A DNA stretch of 64,000 bases from positions 1 to 64,000 of the forward strand of contig SUZR01000008.1 in the NCBI GenBank assembly GCA_015059845.1, read 5' to 3'. Both the position numbers and the translations under genes were made by a program. The DNA is from Rikenellaceae bacterium. GTDB taxonomy: Bacteria > Bacteroidota > Bacteroidia > Bacteroidales > Rikenellaceae. Below are positions 7,769-14,561 of this stretch, piece after piece. The notes beneath the pieces were generated by a model that saw nothing but the letters and a program-made list of their open reading frames with translations, searched no databases and was not told the origin of the DNA. Position 1 is the first letter of the stretch. Every line of letters begins with the position of its first letter.

Positions 7769-7809
7769 GAGTTCCAAGAACTCGATTGGTATTTCCTAAC
7801 TTTCCTAAC
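7769..7809 (-). promoter_or_regulatory. Hairpin and tandem 9-mers upstream of nfnA
   Basis: A perfect 6-bp hairpin (GAGTTC-CAA-GAACTC, 7769-7783) is followed by two contiguous copies of TTTCCTAAC (7792-7800, 7801-7809, plus-strand reading). It lies between the DUF1573 gene and the nfnA start. It could be an operator or an mRNA processing element; the function is not known. Confidence 0.35.
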
Positions 7810-7812
7810 TGA

Positions 7813-8907
7813 CTAATCTACAACGATGGCCGTCACACGCATAGTCTGCATTGGACGCGCAGGGTCGTTGGTTATAATCCTTAAGCGATCGACCCAAACG
7901 CCGTGGCTGCAATCTGACGTGTCGAGCGTGAGTTTTACTGCTATCTGCTCCCCAGCTTTCACTCTATCACCAGCCTTCAAGGAGCAATTAAGAGCATTTG
8001 TATTCCACTCTACTGCCCTGATTATCAAATCACTTTCTCCATTATTAACAAGGCTAAGCGATGCATTAGTCACCGTTTTACCCTGTTTTATCTCGCCAAA
8101 TTTAATAAATTTTTTTGATAATTCGCAACTTGGCTGCAATATATCCTCCGTATGTCTATCAAATTTATCGACGGCAATGGCATTCATCGTAACAATAACC
8201 GGTGCTTCGCGGCCATTTACCTGCAGGCCAAACATATCCTCCAGCGTACCATATCGATTGCTCTCGGCCGCCACCTCATACGAGATGACAATATCTCCCT
8301 TCTCGCCAGCCTTCATTATTGCGGGGGCCTCCACGCGAGCCATACCGCTACTCTGCTTAGGGAGTAATTTCAAAGCTACATCGCGGCCCGAGGTATTAAT
8401 CCACCCTATCCGCTCCGAAACACGCTCTCCACGCCCTACATAGGCAAACGAGTGGAAATTTATTGCCAGTCGCACACCACCACCCAAATCAAAGGGATAT
8501 AACTCCTCCACGCTCTTCTCGCGCGGAGAGACATTGCCCTCCAACATCAACGTAACGGGCTTGGTGGATATCGAGGTCATCACCGACACACCCTTTGAGA
8601 ACTTTCCGGGACGATTCATCGGGTCAAACGCAACCTTAATCTCCCCACGCTGCCCCACAAGGATTGGCTTGCGCGAATAGGACGGCGTTGTACAACCACA
8701 TCCGCTCACCACATCGACGATGACAATTGGCCTCGAGGAGCGGTTCTCAAATGTAAAAGTATGCTCCACTTTGCCATTCTGCTCGGCAATTTCGCCAAAA
8801 TTCCACGTCGTATGGTCAAATACGAGCTGCTCCTGCGCCCCCACTGCAAACGGTAAAAGCGCAAAAACGACAACCAAAAGTATATTATAATATAGTGTAA
8901 ACCTCAT
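7813..8907 (-). CDS. Secreted DUF1573 domain protein
   Basis: A 364-residue exported protein with a Sec signal peptide (cleavage expected after VGA, residue 24). Residues ~27-125 form a DUF1573 immunoglobulin-like (ASH/MSP-type) domain with its hallmark SGCGCTTPSYS (Cys70, Cys72); a second, less conserved domain of similar kind covers ~255-364 (FGEIKQGKTVTNASLSLVNNGES). Such proteins are abundant in Bacteroidetes; their function is unsettled, probably periplasmic or envelope binding. A promoter lies right at its 5' end and it may be co-transcribed with nfnAB 53 bases downstream. Confidence 0.88.
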   Translation of the reverse strand: MRFTLYYNILLVVVFALLPFAVGAQEQLVFDHTTWNFGEIAEQNGKVEHTFTFENRSSRPIVIVDVVSGCGCTTPSYSRKPILVGQRGEIKVAFDPMNRPGKFSKGVSVMTSISTKPVTLMLEGNVSPREKSVEELYPFDLGGGVRLAINFHSFAYVGRGERVSERIGWINTSGRDVALKLLPKQSSGMARVEAPAIMKAGEKGDIVISYEVAAESNRYGTLEDMFGLQVNGREAPVIVTMNAIAVDKFDRHTEDILQPSCELSKKFIKFGEIKQGKTVTNASLSLVNNGESDLIIRAVEWNTNALNCSLKAGDRVKAGEQIAVKLTLDTSDCSHGVWVDRLRIITNDPARPMQTMRVTAIVVD

Positions 8908-8915
8908 TTCAGGTA

Positions 8916-8948
8916 CAAAAATACATTTTTTTTAATATTTTTTTCAAA
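8916..8948 (-). promoter_or_regulatory. Promoter of DUF1573 gene
   Basis: Minus strand TTTG (8948-8945) and TATTTTTG (8923-8916) are separated by 21 bases. The start codon at 8907 would be only a few bases from the transcription start, so the mRNA has almost no leader. Confidence 0.5.
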
Positions 8949-8952
8949 TTTT

Positions 8953-8984
8953 CTTGCACAATAAAAAAAAGTGCCTTATATTTG
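8953..8984 (+). promoter_or_regulatory. Promoter of tRNA-Asn/tRNA-Val
   Basis: CTTG (8953-8956) and a perfect TATATTTG (8977-8984) with 20 bases between them, divergent from the DUF1573 promoter. Confidence 0.75.
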
Positions 8985-9021
8985 CACTCGCAAAACGAAA
9001 GATAAACGTTCTGTAACAAAC

Positions 9022-9095
9022 GCCTGAATAGCTCAGTTGGTTAGAGCACATGACTGTTAATCATGGGGTCCTAGGTTCAAGTCCTTGTTCAGGCG
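9022..9095 (+). tRNA. tRNA-Asn (anticodon GTT)
   Basis: A 74-nt cloverleaf. Acceptor GCCTGAA / TTCAGGC, D-arm GCTC-AGTTGGTTA-GAGC, anticodon loop CTGTTAA giving GTT, T-loop TTCAAGT with one mismatch in the T-stem; discriminator G. CCA is not encoded. Confidence 0.95.
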
Positions 9096-9101
9096 CATTT
9101 C

Positions 9102-9176
9102 GGGAGTTTAGCTCAGCTGGTTCAGAGCATCTGCCTTACAAGCAGAGGGTCGGCGGTTCGAATCCGTCAACTCCCA
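9102..9176 (+). tRNA. tRNA-Val (anticodon TAC)
   Basis: A 75-nt cloverleaf six bases after tRNA-Asn. Acceptor GGGAGTT / AACTCCC, anticodon loop CTTACAA giving TAC, T-arm GGCGG-TTCGAAT-CCGTC, discriminator A; co-transcribed with tRNA-Asn. Confidence 0.96.
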
Positions 9177-9183
9177 CAAAACA

Positions 9184-9210
9184 AAAGCAACCCAAAAGGT
9201 TGCTTTTTTT
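9184..9210 (+). terminator. Terminator of the tRNA pair
   Basis: Stem AAAGCAACC / GGTTGCTTT with a CAAAA loop followed by a run of T residues. Confidence 0.88.
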
Positions 9211-9230
9211 GTTTTCTGGGAGTATTCTCC

Positions 9231-9335
9231 CAATTATATTTACATTCCCACCCCATTCCCCTCCCTTTGACAAAGGAAGGGGCTTTTAATTAGCAACTGG
9301 TTTTGCAAATAGTGGCTTGTCATCGCCCCGCGGGA
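9231..9335 (+). repeat. Direct repeat copy 1 (~105 bp)
   Basis: Starts CAATTATATTTACATTCCCA and is nearly identical to 9398-9502 (offset 167). The core contains CCTCCCTTTGACAAAGGAAGG, a short hairpin similar in style to dispersed intergenic palindromes of Bacteroidetes. Similarity weakens after about 9335. Confidence 0.85.
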
Positions 9336-9397
9336 GCGATACGGGAAGGCATTAAGCGGAGCAGACATCGTCTGCGCAGTAGCCAATCCGTCATTTT
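9336..9397. other. Spacer between the direct repeats
   Basis: No gene. It holds a small perfect hairpin, GCAGAC-ATC-GTCTGC (9361-9375), and otherwise no recognised signal. Confidence 0.5.
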
Positions 9398-9502
9398 CAA
9401 TTATATTTACATTCCCACCCCATTCCCCTCCCTTTGACAAAGGAAGGGGCTTTTAATTAGCAACGGGTTTTGCTTATAGTAGCCTGTCATCGCCCTGCGG
9501 AA
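9398..9502 (+). repeat. Direct repeat copy 2 (~105 bp)
   Basis: Second copy of the 9231-9335 element with only a few substitutions in the first ~100 bases (for example GGTTTTGCTTAT against GGTTTTGCAAAT). It ends about 55 bases before the promoter of the next gene. Confidence 0.85.
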
Positions 9503-9556
9503 ACAATACCGAAAAGTCTTTTTTCATCTCAATTATACTATTCCAAAAAATATTCG

Positions 9557-9564
9557 TATATTTG
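9557..9564 (+). promoter_or_regulatory. -7 box upstream of the 9586 gene
   Basis: TATATTTG matches TAnnTTTG exactly, 22 bases before the ATG. No clear TTTG is found 19-21 bases upstream. Confidence 0.5.
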
Positions 9565-9585
9565 GGGAAATAACCCATTTATACT

Positions 9586-11880
9586 ATGACCATTTACCTA
9601 CGAACCATCATTATTGCAGCTACCCTGCTGCTAACATCCGTATCCTATGCCCAGCAGATAGCTATACCAGGCGAAAATAGCAGGAAAGAGGCCATCGACT
9701 ATGACTATTTTCCGCATCGCCAATACGCTTTCGTGTGGCGCAACTGGACGGTTGTCCCCAAAGATAAGATAGCACAAATCCTATCAACATCGGTAGAGAA
9801 TGTCGAGGCGTTAGCCACCTCTATGGGACTTCCTGCCGAGCAGAGTGTAGAGCCCGAATGGGCAACTACCCGCGGTTACATCACCGTACTGCGCCGTAAT
9901 TGGCATCTATTGCCGTATGAGCAACTCACGCAACTGCTCGGGATGAGCCGTGAGGAGCTGAAATTCAGACTCATCGAGGACGACTTCCTTTTCACCAAGC
10001 TCGGCAAAATAAAACCTTTCTGCCAACCGCTAAGTTACGTAGAGCCTACAGTCGAGATGAAGGCTCACGCAGTACGTATAGCCTCCGAGGTAGCACCTTT
10101 TATGTCAACCCTTGCGGCGCAGGAGCCTCGCTTTGGCTTTGTGCGTGAGTTTGAGCAGGTTGGCCACAGCGATAAGAGCAAAACCGAGAGTCAGGATGGC
10201 TTTGAACTGAGAATGATATTCCCCTATTTTGCCGCCTTTGGCGACCCCCTGCTTGACCACGAGCTAACGACATACCCCGAGGAACTCTTCCGTCGCCTGT
10301 CGGATGTGGGTGTAAACGGTATATGGGTACACTCCGTTCTGCGTATGATGGTAGAGCCCGACGATAAGGGTTTTCCTGGTGATGAGCGTGCTGCAGAGCG
10401 TATCGAGGGGCTTCAGCTTTTGGTAAATCGCGCAGCAAAGTATGGAATCAAGATATACTTATATGTAAATGAGCCCCGTGCCCTCGAGCCCGAATTCTTC
10501 ACATCAACCGAGCAACGTAAGGCTTATGGCGGAGCTATTAAGGGCGATTTGCAGGCCTTCTGCCCCTCAAATCCCGAAGTATTGGCGTGGCTGACACGCT
10601 CGATGGAGAGCCTGTTTACTAAGGTAAAGGGCTTAGGAGGTGTCTTTACTATCACCGCATCCGAGAATCTCACCACCTGCGTATCGCATAACAATCAGCA
10701 CCTTTGCGAGAACTGCAAAGATGCCGATTATGAGGAACTTATAGCAAGCGTAACGGCTGCCATCGAGAGAGGCGTACATAATGCAGCACCCGATGCAAAG
10801 GTTATAGCGTGGGATTGGGGGTGGCCCGAAGCGAGTTGCGAGGAGATAATAAATCGCCTGCCAAAGCAGTGCTGGTTTATGTCGGTTAGTGAGTGGTCTA
10901 TGCCTATTAACAGAGGTGGCGTAGAGTCCATCATTGGAGAGTATTCAATATCTACCGTAGGCCCTGGCCCGCGTGCTACGCGTAACTGGGAGTATGCACG
11001 TCAGGAGGGTTTGAAAACTGTGGCCAAGGTACAGGTGAACTCCACCTGGGAGCTATCTATCGTACCTGCCATTCCTGCGCTTGATTTAGTTGCCCAGCAC
11101 GCCGAGAATCTTTCAAAACAGAGTGTAAATGGCGTGATGCTCAGCTGGTCGCTGGGAGGATACCCCTCGGAGAATCTAAAGCTCTTCCAGTCGTTTAATC
11201 GCGGCGAACACGCTGACGAAGTGCTGAAGGATTTGGCGATGGCAGAATATGGTGATAAAGCCGCTGCGTTAGTACGTGAGGCGTGGAGAGCCTGCTCAGA
11301 GAGCTTCAAAGAGTATCCATATCATAGTGGTGTTGTCTATTTTGGTCCTCAACATATGGGCCCATCTAATCCTCTGCTGATAAAGCCATCGGGCTTTCAC
11401 TCTACAATGGTTGGCCAGCCCCACGACGATTTGGACAAGTGGCGTGCCGTATATCCTACGAAGGTATGGATTCAGCAGATGGAGCGCTCTGCCGCAGGCT
11501 TTGCTGAGGGCGTAAAATTACTTGCAAAGGCCCGCGAGGTGGTTGACGAGCAGCATAGAGCCCAATTGGAGAGCCTCTATCGCCGTGCCGAGGCTGTTAG
11601 AATACATCTTCAGTCGGCTGCCGAGCAGGGACGTTTTGTCGAAGCTCGTAATAACTACTACTTCGCACGAAACAGCGCCACACGTAACGAGTACATCAAG
11701 ATTATGCGCGAGGCCTGCGCCGCCGAGAAAAAACTCATAACCGACGCCCTGCAGGTCGTATCACGCGACTCATCCATTGGCTACGAATCATCAAACCACT
11801 ATTTCTACGTGCCAATAGATTTAGTCGAGGCATACATCAGCATCCTCCACGTCGAGAGATGGTTAGAAAAAATATCATAA
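9586..11880 (+). CDS. Secreted TIM-barrel-like protein, probable glycoside hydrolase of unrecognised family
   Basis: A 764-residue exported protein (signal peptide MTIYLRTIIIAATLLLTSVSYA). Residues ~50-130 hold two related helical units, each opening with RNW followed by (T/H)(V/L)(V/L)P and ending in a Ser-Val/Arg-Glu turn (RNWTVVPKDKIAQILSTSVE; RNWHLLPYEQLTQLLGMSRE). Residues ~205-540 alternate strands and helices as in a (beta/alpha)8 barrel: GVNGIWVH, GIKIYLYVNEP, GGVFTITASE, KVIAWDWGW, KTVAKVQVN, GVMLSWSLGG. ENLTTC...CENC (361-377) could bind metal. The C-terminal ~200 residues are helical. This resembles a glycosidase in layout, with TASE-N and WDWGW as likely active-site strands, but I cannot name a CAZy family. 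Two DUF5689 lipoprotein genes follow. Confidence 0.8.
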   Translation: MTIYLRTIIIAATLLLTSVSYAQQIAIPGENSRKEAIDYDYFPHRQYAFVWRNWTVVPKDKIAQILSTSVENVEALATSMGLPAEQSVEPEWATTRGYITVLRRNWHLLPYEQLTQLLGMSREELKFRLIEDDFLFTKLGKIKPFCQPLSYVEPTVEMKAHAVRIASEVAPFMSTLAAQEPRFGFVREFEQVGHSDKSKTESQDGFELRMIFPYFAAFGDPLLDHELTTYPEELFRRLSDVGVNGIWVHSVLRMMVEPDDKGFPGDERAAERIEGLQLLVNRAAKYGIKIYLYVNEPRALEPEFFTSTEQRKAYGGAIKGDLQAFCPSNPEVLAWLTRSMESLFTKVKGLGGVFTITASENLTTCVSHNNQHLCENCKDADYEELIASVTAAIERGVHNAAPDAKVIAWDWGWPEASCEEIINRLPKQCWFMSVSEWSMPINRGGVESIIGEYSISTVGPGPRATRNWEYARQEGLKTVAKVQVNSTWELSIVPAIPALDLVAQHAENLSKQSVNGVMLSWSLGGYPSENLKLFQSFNRGEHADEVLKDLAMAEYGDKAAALVREAWRACSESFKEYPYHSGVVYFGPQHMGPSNPLLIKPSGFHSTMVGQPHDDLDKWRAVYPTKVWIQQMERSAAGFAEGVKLLAKAREVVDEQHRAQLESLYRRAEAVRIHLQSAAEQGRFVEARNNYYFARNSATRNEYIKIMREACAAEKKLITDALQVVSRDSSIGYESSNHYFYVPIDLVEAYISILHVERWLEKIS

Positions 11881-11912
11881 AACAAAAAACGACAGACGTA
11901 AGATTATAAAGT

Positions 11913-12692
11913 ATGCCCCATCGAAATAAGATACTACACCTTGCATCGTGGATGATTGTCGTCATCTGCTGCTCAATGATGGGCTGCAAGAGTTTTGATG
12001 AGCCTGCAGGCGAGGGTGACAACCCCGATGCGGCGAATATATCTATTGCAGATTTACACTCGATGGTTGCGGGGCGCAGGGTGGTAATTAACGAGGATAT
12101 AACCATTGGTGGCTACGTGACAACAAGCGATGAGGCGTCTAATTTTTATCGTACATTTATAATTGAGGATGCATCTGGCGGCACGGAGGTGATGGCCGGA
12201 CTGTATGACCTACATAACATATATCCAAAAGGTTACTATCTGACCGTCAGTCTAAAAGGGTGTGCCGTTGGCGAAAATCTTGGCATAATGCAGATTGGAA
12301 TGCCTGCAGAAGATTACAGCTACTACCCCACCGACTATTTTTCGTCACGGGTCGTAATGGACAAGCACGTGAAGCGATATAACCTTAGGCGGGACATTGC
12401 CCCGACACCCCTTGCAATCAAGGATTTGAGTATGGATTATTGTGGTCGTCTGGTGAATATCGCTGGCCTCACTCCTACGCAGGAAGGTGTATGGGCAGGA
12501 TACGCCATATTTACCGACAAGAACGGCCAATACATAGCCGTATATACATCGGAATATGCCGATTATGCACAAAATTCCCTGCCCACGTGGAGTGTAAGCA
12601 TTACGGGTATTCTACAATATGGCAAAGTCGATGGAGAAGAGTATTACATAATTAAGATGCGCGATGAGAAGGATTGTAGTAGCAATAATTAG
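11913..12692 (+). CDS. DUF5689 domain lipoprotein (first of tandem pair)
   Basis: A 259-residue lipoprotein with lipobox CCSMMGC (Cys25) and a DUF5689 region over ~42-255. The signature is ISIADLHSMV, DITIGGYVTTSDEASNFYRTF and IEDASGG, as in OB-fold-like substrate-binding domains. It starts 33 bases after the 764-residue protein. The next gene begins inside its 3' end (29-bp overlap), and the two products are paralogues. It is likely anchored to the envelope with a binding role; the ligand is unknown. Confidence 0.82.
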   Translation: MPHRNKILHLASWMIVVICCSMMGCKSFDEPAGEGDNPDAANISIADLHSMVAGRRVVINEDITIGGYVTTSDEASNFYRTFIIEDASGGTEVMAGLYDLHNIYPKGYYLTVSLKGCAVGENLGIMQIGMPAEDYSYYPTDYFSSRVVMDKHVKRYNLRRDIAPTPLAIKDLSMDYCGRLVNIAGLTPTQEGVWAGYAIFTDKNGQYIAVYTSEYADYAQNSLPTWSVSITGILQYGKVDGEEYYIIKMRDEKDCSSNN

Positions 12693-13422
12693 CGTGATAA
12701 TACTCTCCGCCTGCCACGACTCGTCAGCCGAGAGGAGTGAGCGTCCGCACGGAACAATATCCATTGCGCACCTGAAATCTTTGGCTACATCGGAGTCATA
12801 TACTATCACCGATGACATAGCTATCGAGGGTTACGTCGTGGCCAACGACCTCTTTGGCGAGTACCACAAATCAATCGTAATATGCGACCATAGCGGCGGC
12901 ATAGAGATAGCAATCGACCTGCGCCAAACAGCATCCAAGTTCCCTATATCGGCCCGCGTAGTGGTATATTGCTCGGGGCTTGCCATCGGGGATTATGGAG
13001 GACAACTGACTTTAGGTGCTATTCCCGAAGGCAAATATACCGTTGACCGCATCTTAGAAAAGGACCTGGAGCGATACATCCTTATCGATAAAACCTCGCC
13101 CAAAGCCATAGAGCCGACAGAGGTGACCATAAACGATATAACTACAGCACATATAGGCAATTACATCCGCCTGAACGATGTAACATTTGCCTCCCAAGCA
13201 GACCTTACGTGGTGCGACAAAGACTCCGCAACGGGCGAATACGTCGCCACAGAACGCAACATTTCAGACCGAGCAGGGAACAGCTTTATGGTAAGAACAA
13301 TACCCGAATGTCACTATCGCAATGAGAAGATTCCATCGGGATACGGCGACTTGTTTGGCATAGTCGAATATTTCAATGGCAGCTACTCGCTACGCATTGT
13401 GAATCATCAGATTATATTTTAG
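12664..13422 (+). CDS. DUF5689 domain lipoprotein (second of tandem pair)
   Basis: A 252-residue paralogue of the preceding protein, with lipobox ILSAC (Cys17). It shares ISIAHLKSLA, DIAIEGYVVANDLFGEYHKS, ICDHSGGIEI and the C-terminal GIVEYFNG. The ATG lies 29 bp inside the upstream gene, which indicates translational coupling. Compared with the first copy it has an insertion around DKDSATGEYVATERN. A tandem duplication with divergence is the simplest origin. Confidence 0.82.
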   Translation: MRRIVVAIISVIILSACHDSSAERSERPHGTISIAHLKSLATSESYTITDDIAIEGYVVANDLFGEYHKSIVICDHSGGIEIAIDLRQTASKFPISARVVVYCSGLAIGDYGGQLTLGAIPEGKYTVDRILEKDLERYILIDKTSPKAIEPTEVTINDITTAHIGNYIRLNDVTFASQADLTWCDKDSATGEYVATERNISDRAGNSFMVRTIPECHYRNEKIPSGYGDLFGIVEYFNGSYSLRIVNHQIIF

Positions 13423-13451
13423 AAAAAAAGCGTCCAACCGTAAGTGGACAC
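13423..13451 (-). terminator. Terminator of obg
   Basis: On the minus strand GTGTCCA / TGGACGC pair across an eight-base loop, followed by seven T residues. Confidence 0.75.
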
Positions 13452-13477
13452 CCTTAATCTTTATAAACAGAGGTATA

Positions 13478-14491
13478 TTACTTCTGCAAAGCCTCCCAAA
13501 GCATATCCTTCAGCTTTGTGATATTCATATTTGCAACCGACGATATAAACACCGATGGCACACCCTCGGGCAGCGTAGGACGCATCTCCTCAATCAGCTC
13601 ATCATCCAGCATATCGCACTTTGTAACGGCCAGCAGACGCTGCTTATCCAACAGCTCGGGATTATACTGCGTAAGTTCGCCCAACAGAATCTCATAATCC
13701 TTGGCAATGTCGTCGCTATCGGCCGGCACCATAAACAGCAGCACCGAGTTACGCTCAATATGACGCAAGAAGCGTGTTCCGAGGCCCTTGCCCTCGTGCG
13801 CACCCTCGATAATACCGGGGATATCGGCCATCACGAATGACTTATGGTCGCGCACCTCAACAATTCCGAGGTTAGGCTCAAGTGTCGTAAAGGCGTAGTT
13901 TGCAATCTTGGGCTTCGCAGCCGACACAACTGATAAAAGTGTACTCTTACCAGCATTTGGAAATCCTACAAGACCCACATCTGCCAACACCTTAAGTTCG
14001 AGGATGAAAGCACCCTCATCGCCCTCCTCACCGGGCTGTGCATAGCGTGGAGCCTGGTTTGTTGCGCTCTTGAAGTGCCAGTTACCCAAACCGCCACGGC
14101 CGCCCTTGAGCAGTGTCAAGCGATCGCCGTGCTCGGTAACCTCACCCACATACTCGATGGTTGTCGTGCCATCCTCCTGCTCCACCAGACGGCGAGCCAC
14201 CGTACCCAGCGGAACGGGGATAACGATATCCTCGGCATCTTTACCCGACGAACGTGCGCCGTGACCACCCTCACCATCCTCAGCAAACTGGTGACGCTGG
14301 TACTTAAGGTGGATAAGAGTCCAATACTGGCGGTCACCTTGCAGAATAATGCTACCACCCTTACCTCCATCACCACCATCGGGTCCACCGAAGGCAACGA
14401 ACTTCTCACGACGGAAGTGGCACGAACCAGCACCACCGTGGCCCGAACGGGCAAAAATCTTCACATAGTCCACAAAATTTGAACCTGCCAT
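13478..14491 (-). CDS. obg: Obg family GTPase (CgtA)
   Basis: A 337-residue ribosome-associated GTPase involved in 50S maturation. The N-terminal glycine-rich Obg fold (residues 1-165; [32 protein letters not shown]) is followed by the G domain with P-loop GFPNAGKST (176-184), switch motif [16 protein letters not shown] and TKCD. It ends soon after the G domain, lacking the C-terminal OCT domain present in some Firmicutes, as is usual for Bacteroidetes. It has its own promoter at 14528-14559 and a terminator downstream. Confidence 0.97.
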   Translation of the reverse strand: MAGSNFVDYVKIFARSGHGGAGSCHFRREKFVAFGGPDGGDGGKGGSIILQGDRQYWTLIHLKYQRHQFAEDGEGGHGARSSGKDAEDIVIPVPLGTVARRLVEQEDGTTTIEYVGEVTEHGDRLTLLKGGRGGLGNWHFKSATNQAPRYAQPGEEGDEGAFILELKVLADVGLVGFPNAGKSTLLSVVSAAKPKIANYAFTTLEPNLGIVEVRDHKSFVMADIPGIIEGAHEGKGLGTRFLRHIERNSVLLFMVPADSDDIAKDYEILLGELTQYNPELLDKQRLLAVTKCDMLDDELIEEMRPTLPEGVPSVFISSVANMNITKLKDMLWEALQK

Positions 14492-14527
14492 AATGACTCT
14501 CGTTTTAATTGATTAATTTTCTTGCGG

Positions 14528-14559
14528 CAAAGATAGTTTTTTCCTGCCAAACGGCCAAA
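14528..14559 (-). promoter_or_regulatory. Promoter of obg
   Basis: Minus strand TTTG (14559-14556) and TATCTTTG (14535-14528) with a 20-base spacer, both perfect matches. It sits immediately after the 3' end of the TonB-dependent receptor gene. Confidence 0.8.
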
Positions 14560-14561
14560 TT

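Noticed and set aside
14075..14482. A 135-codon plus-strand frame opposite obg
   Set aside because: Antisense shadow of the glycine-rich Obg domain, as shown by its Thr-rich content.
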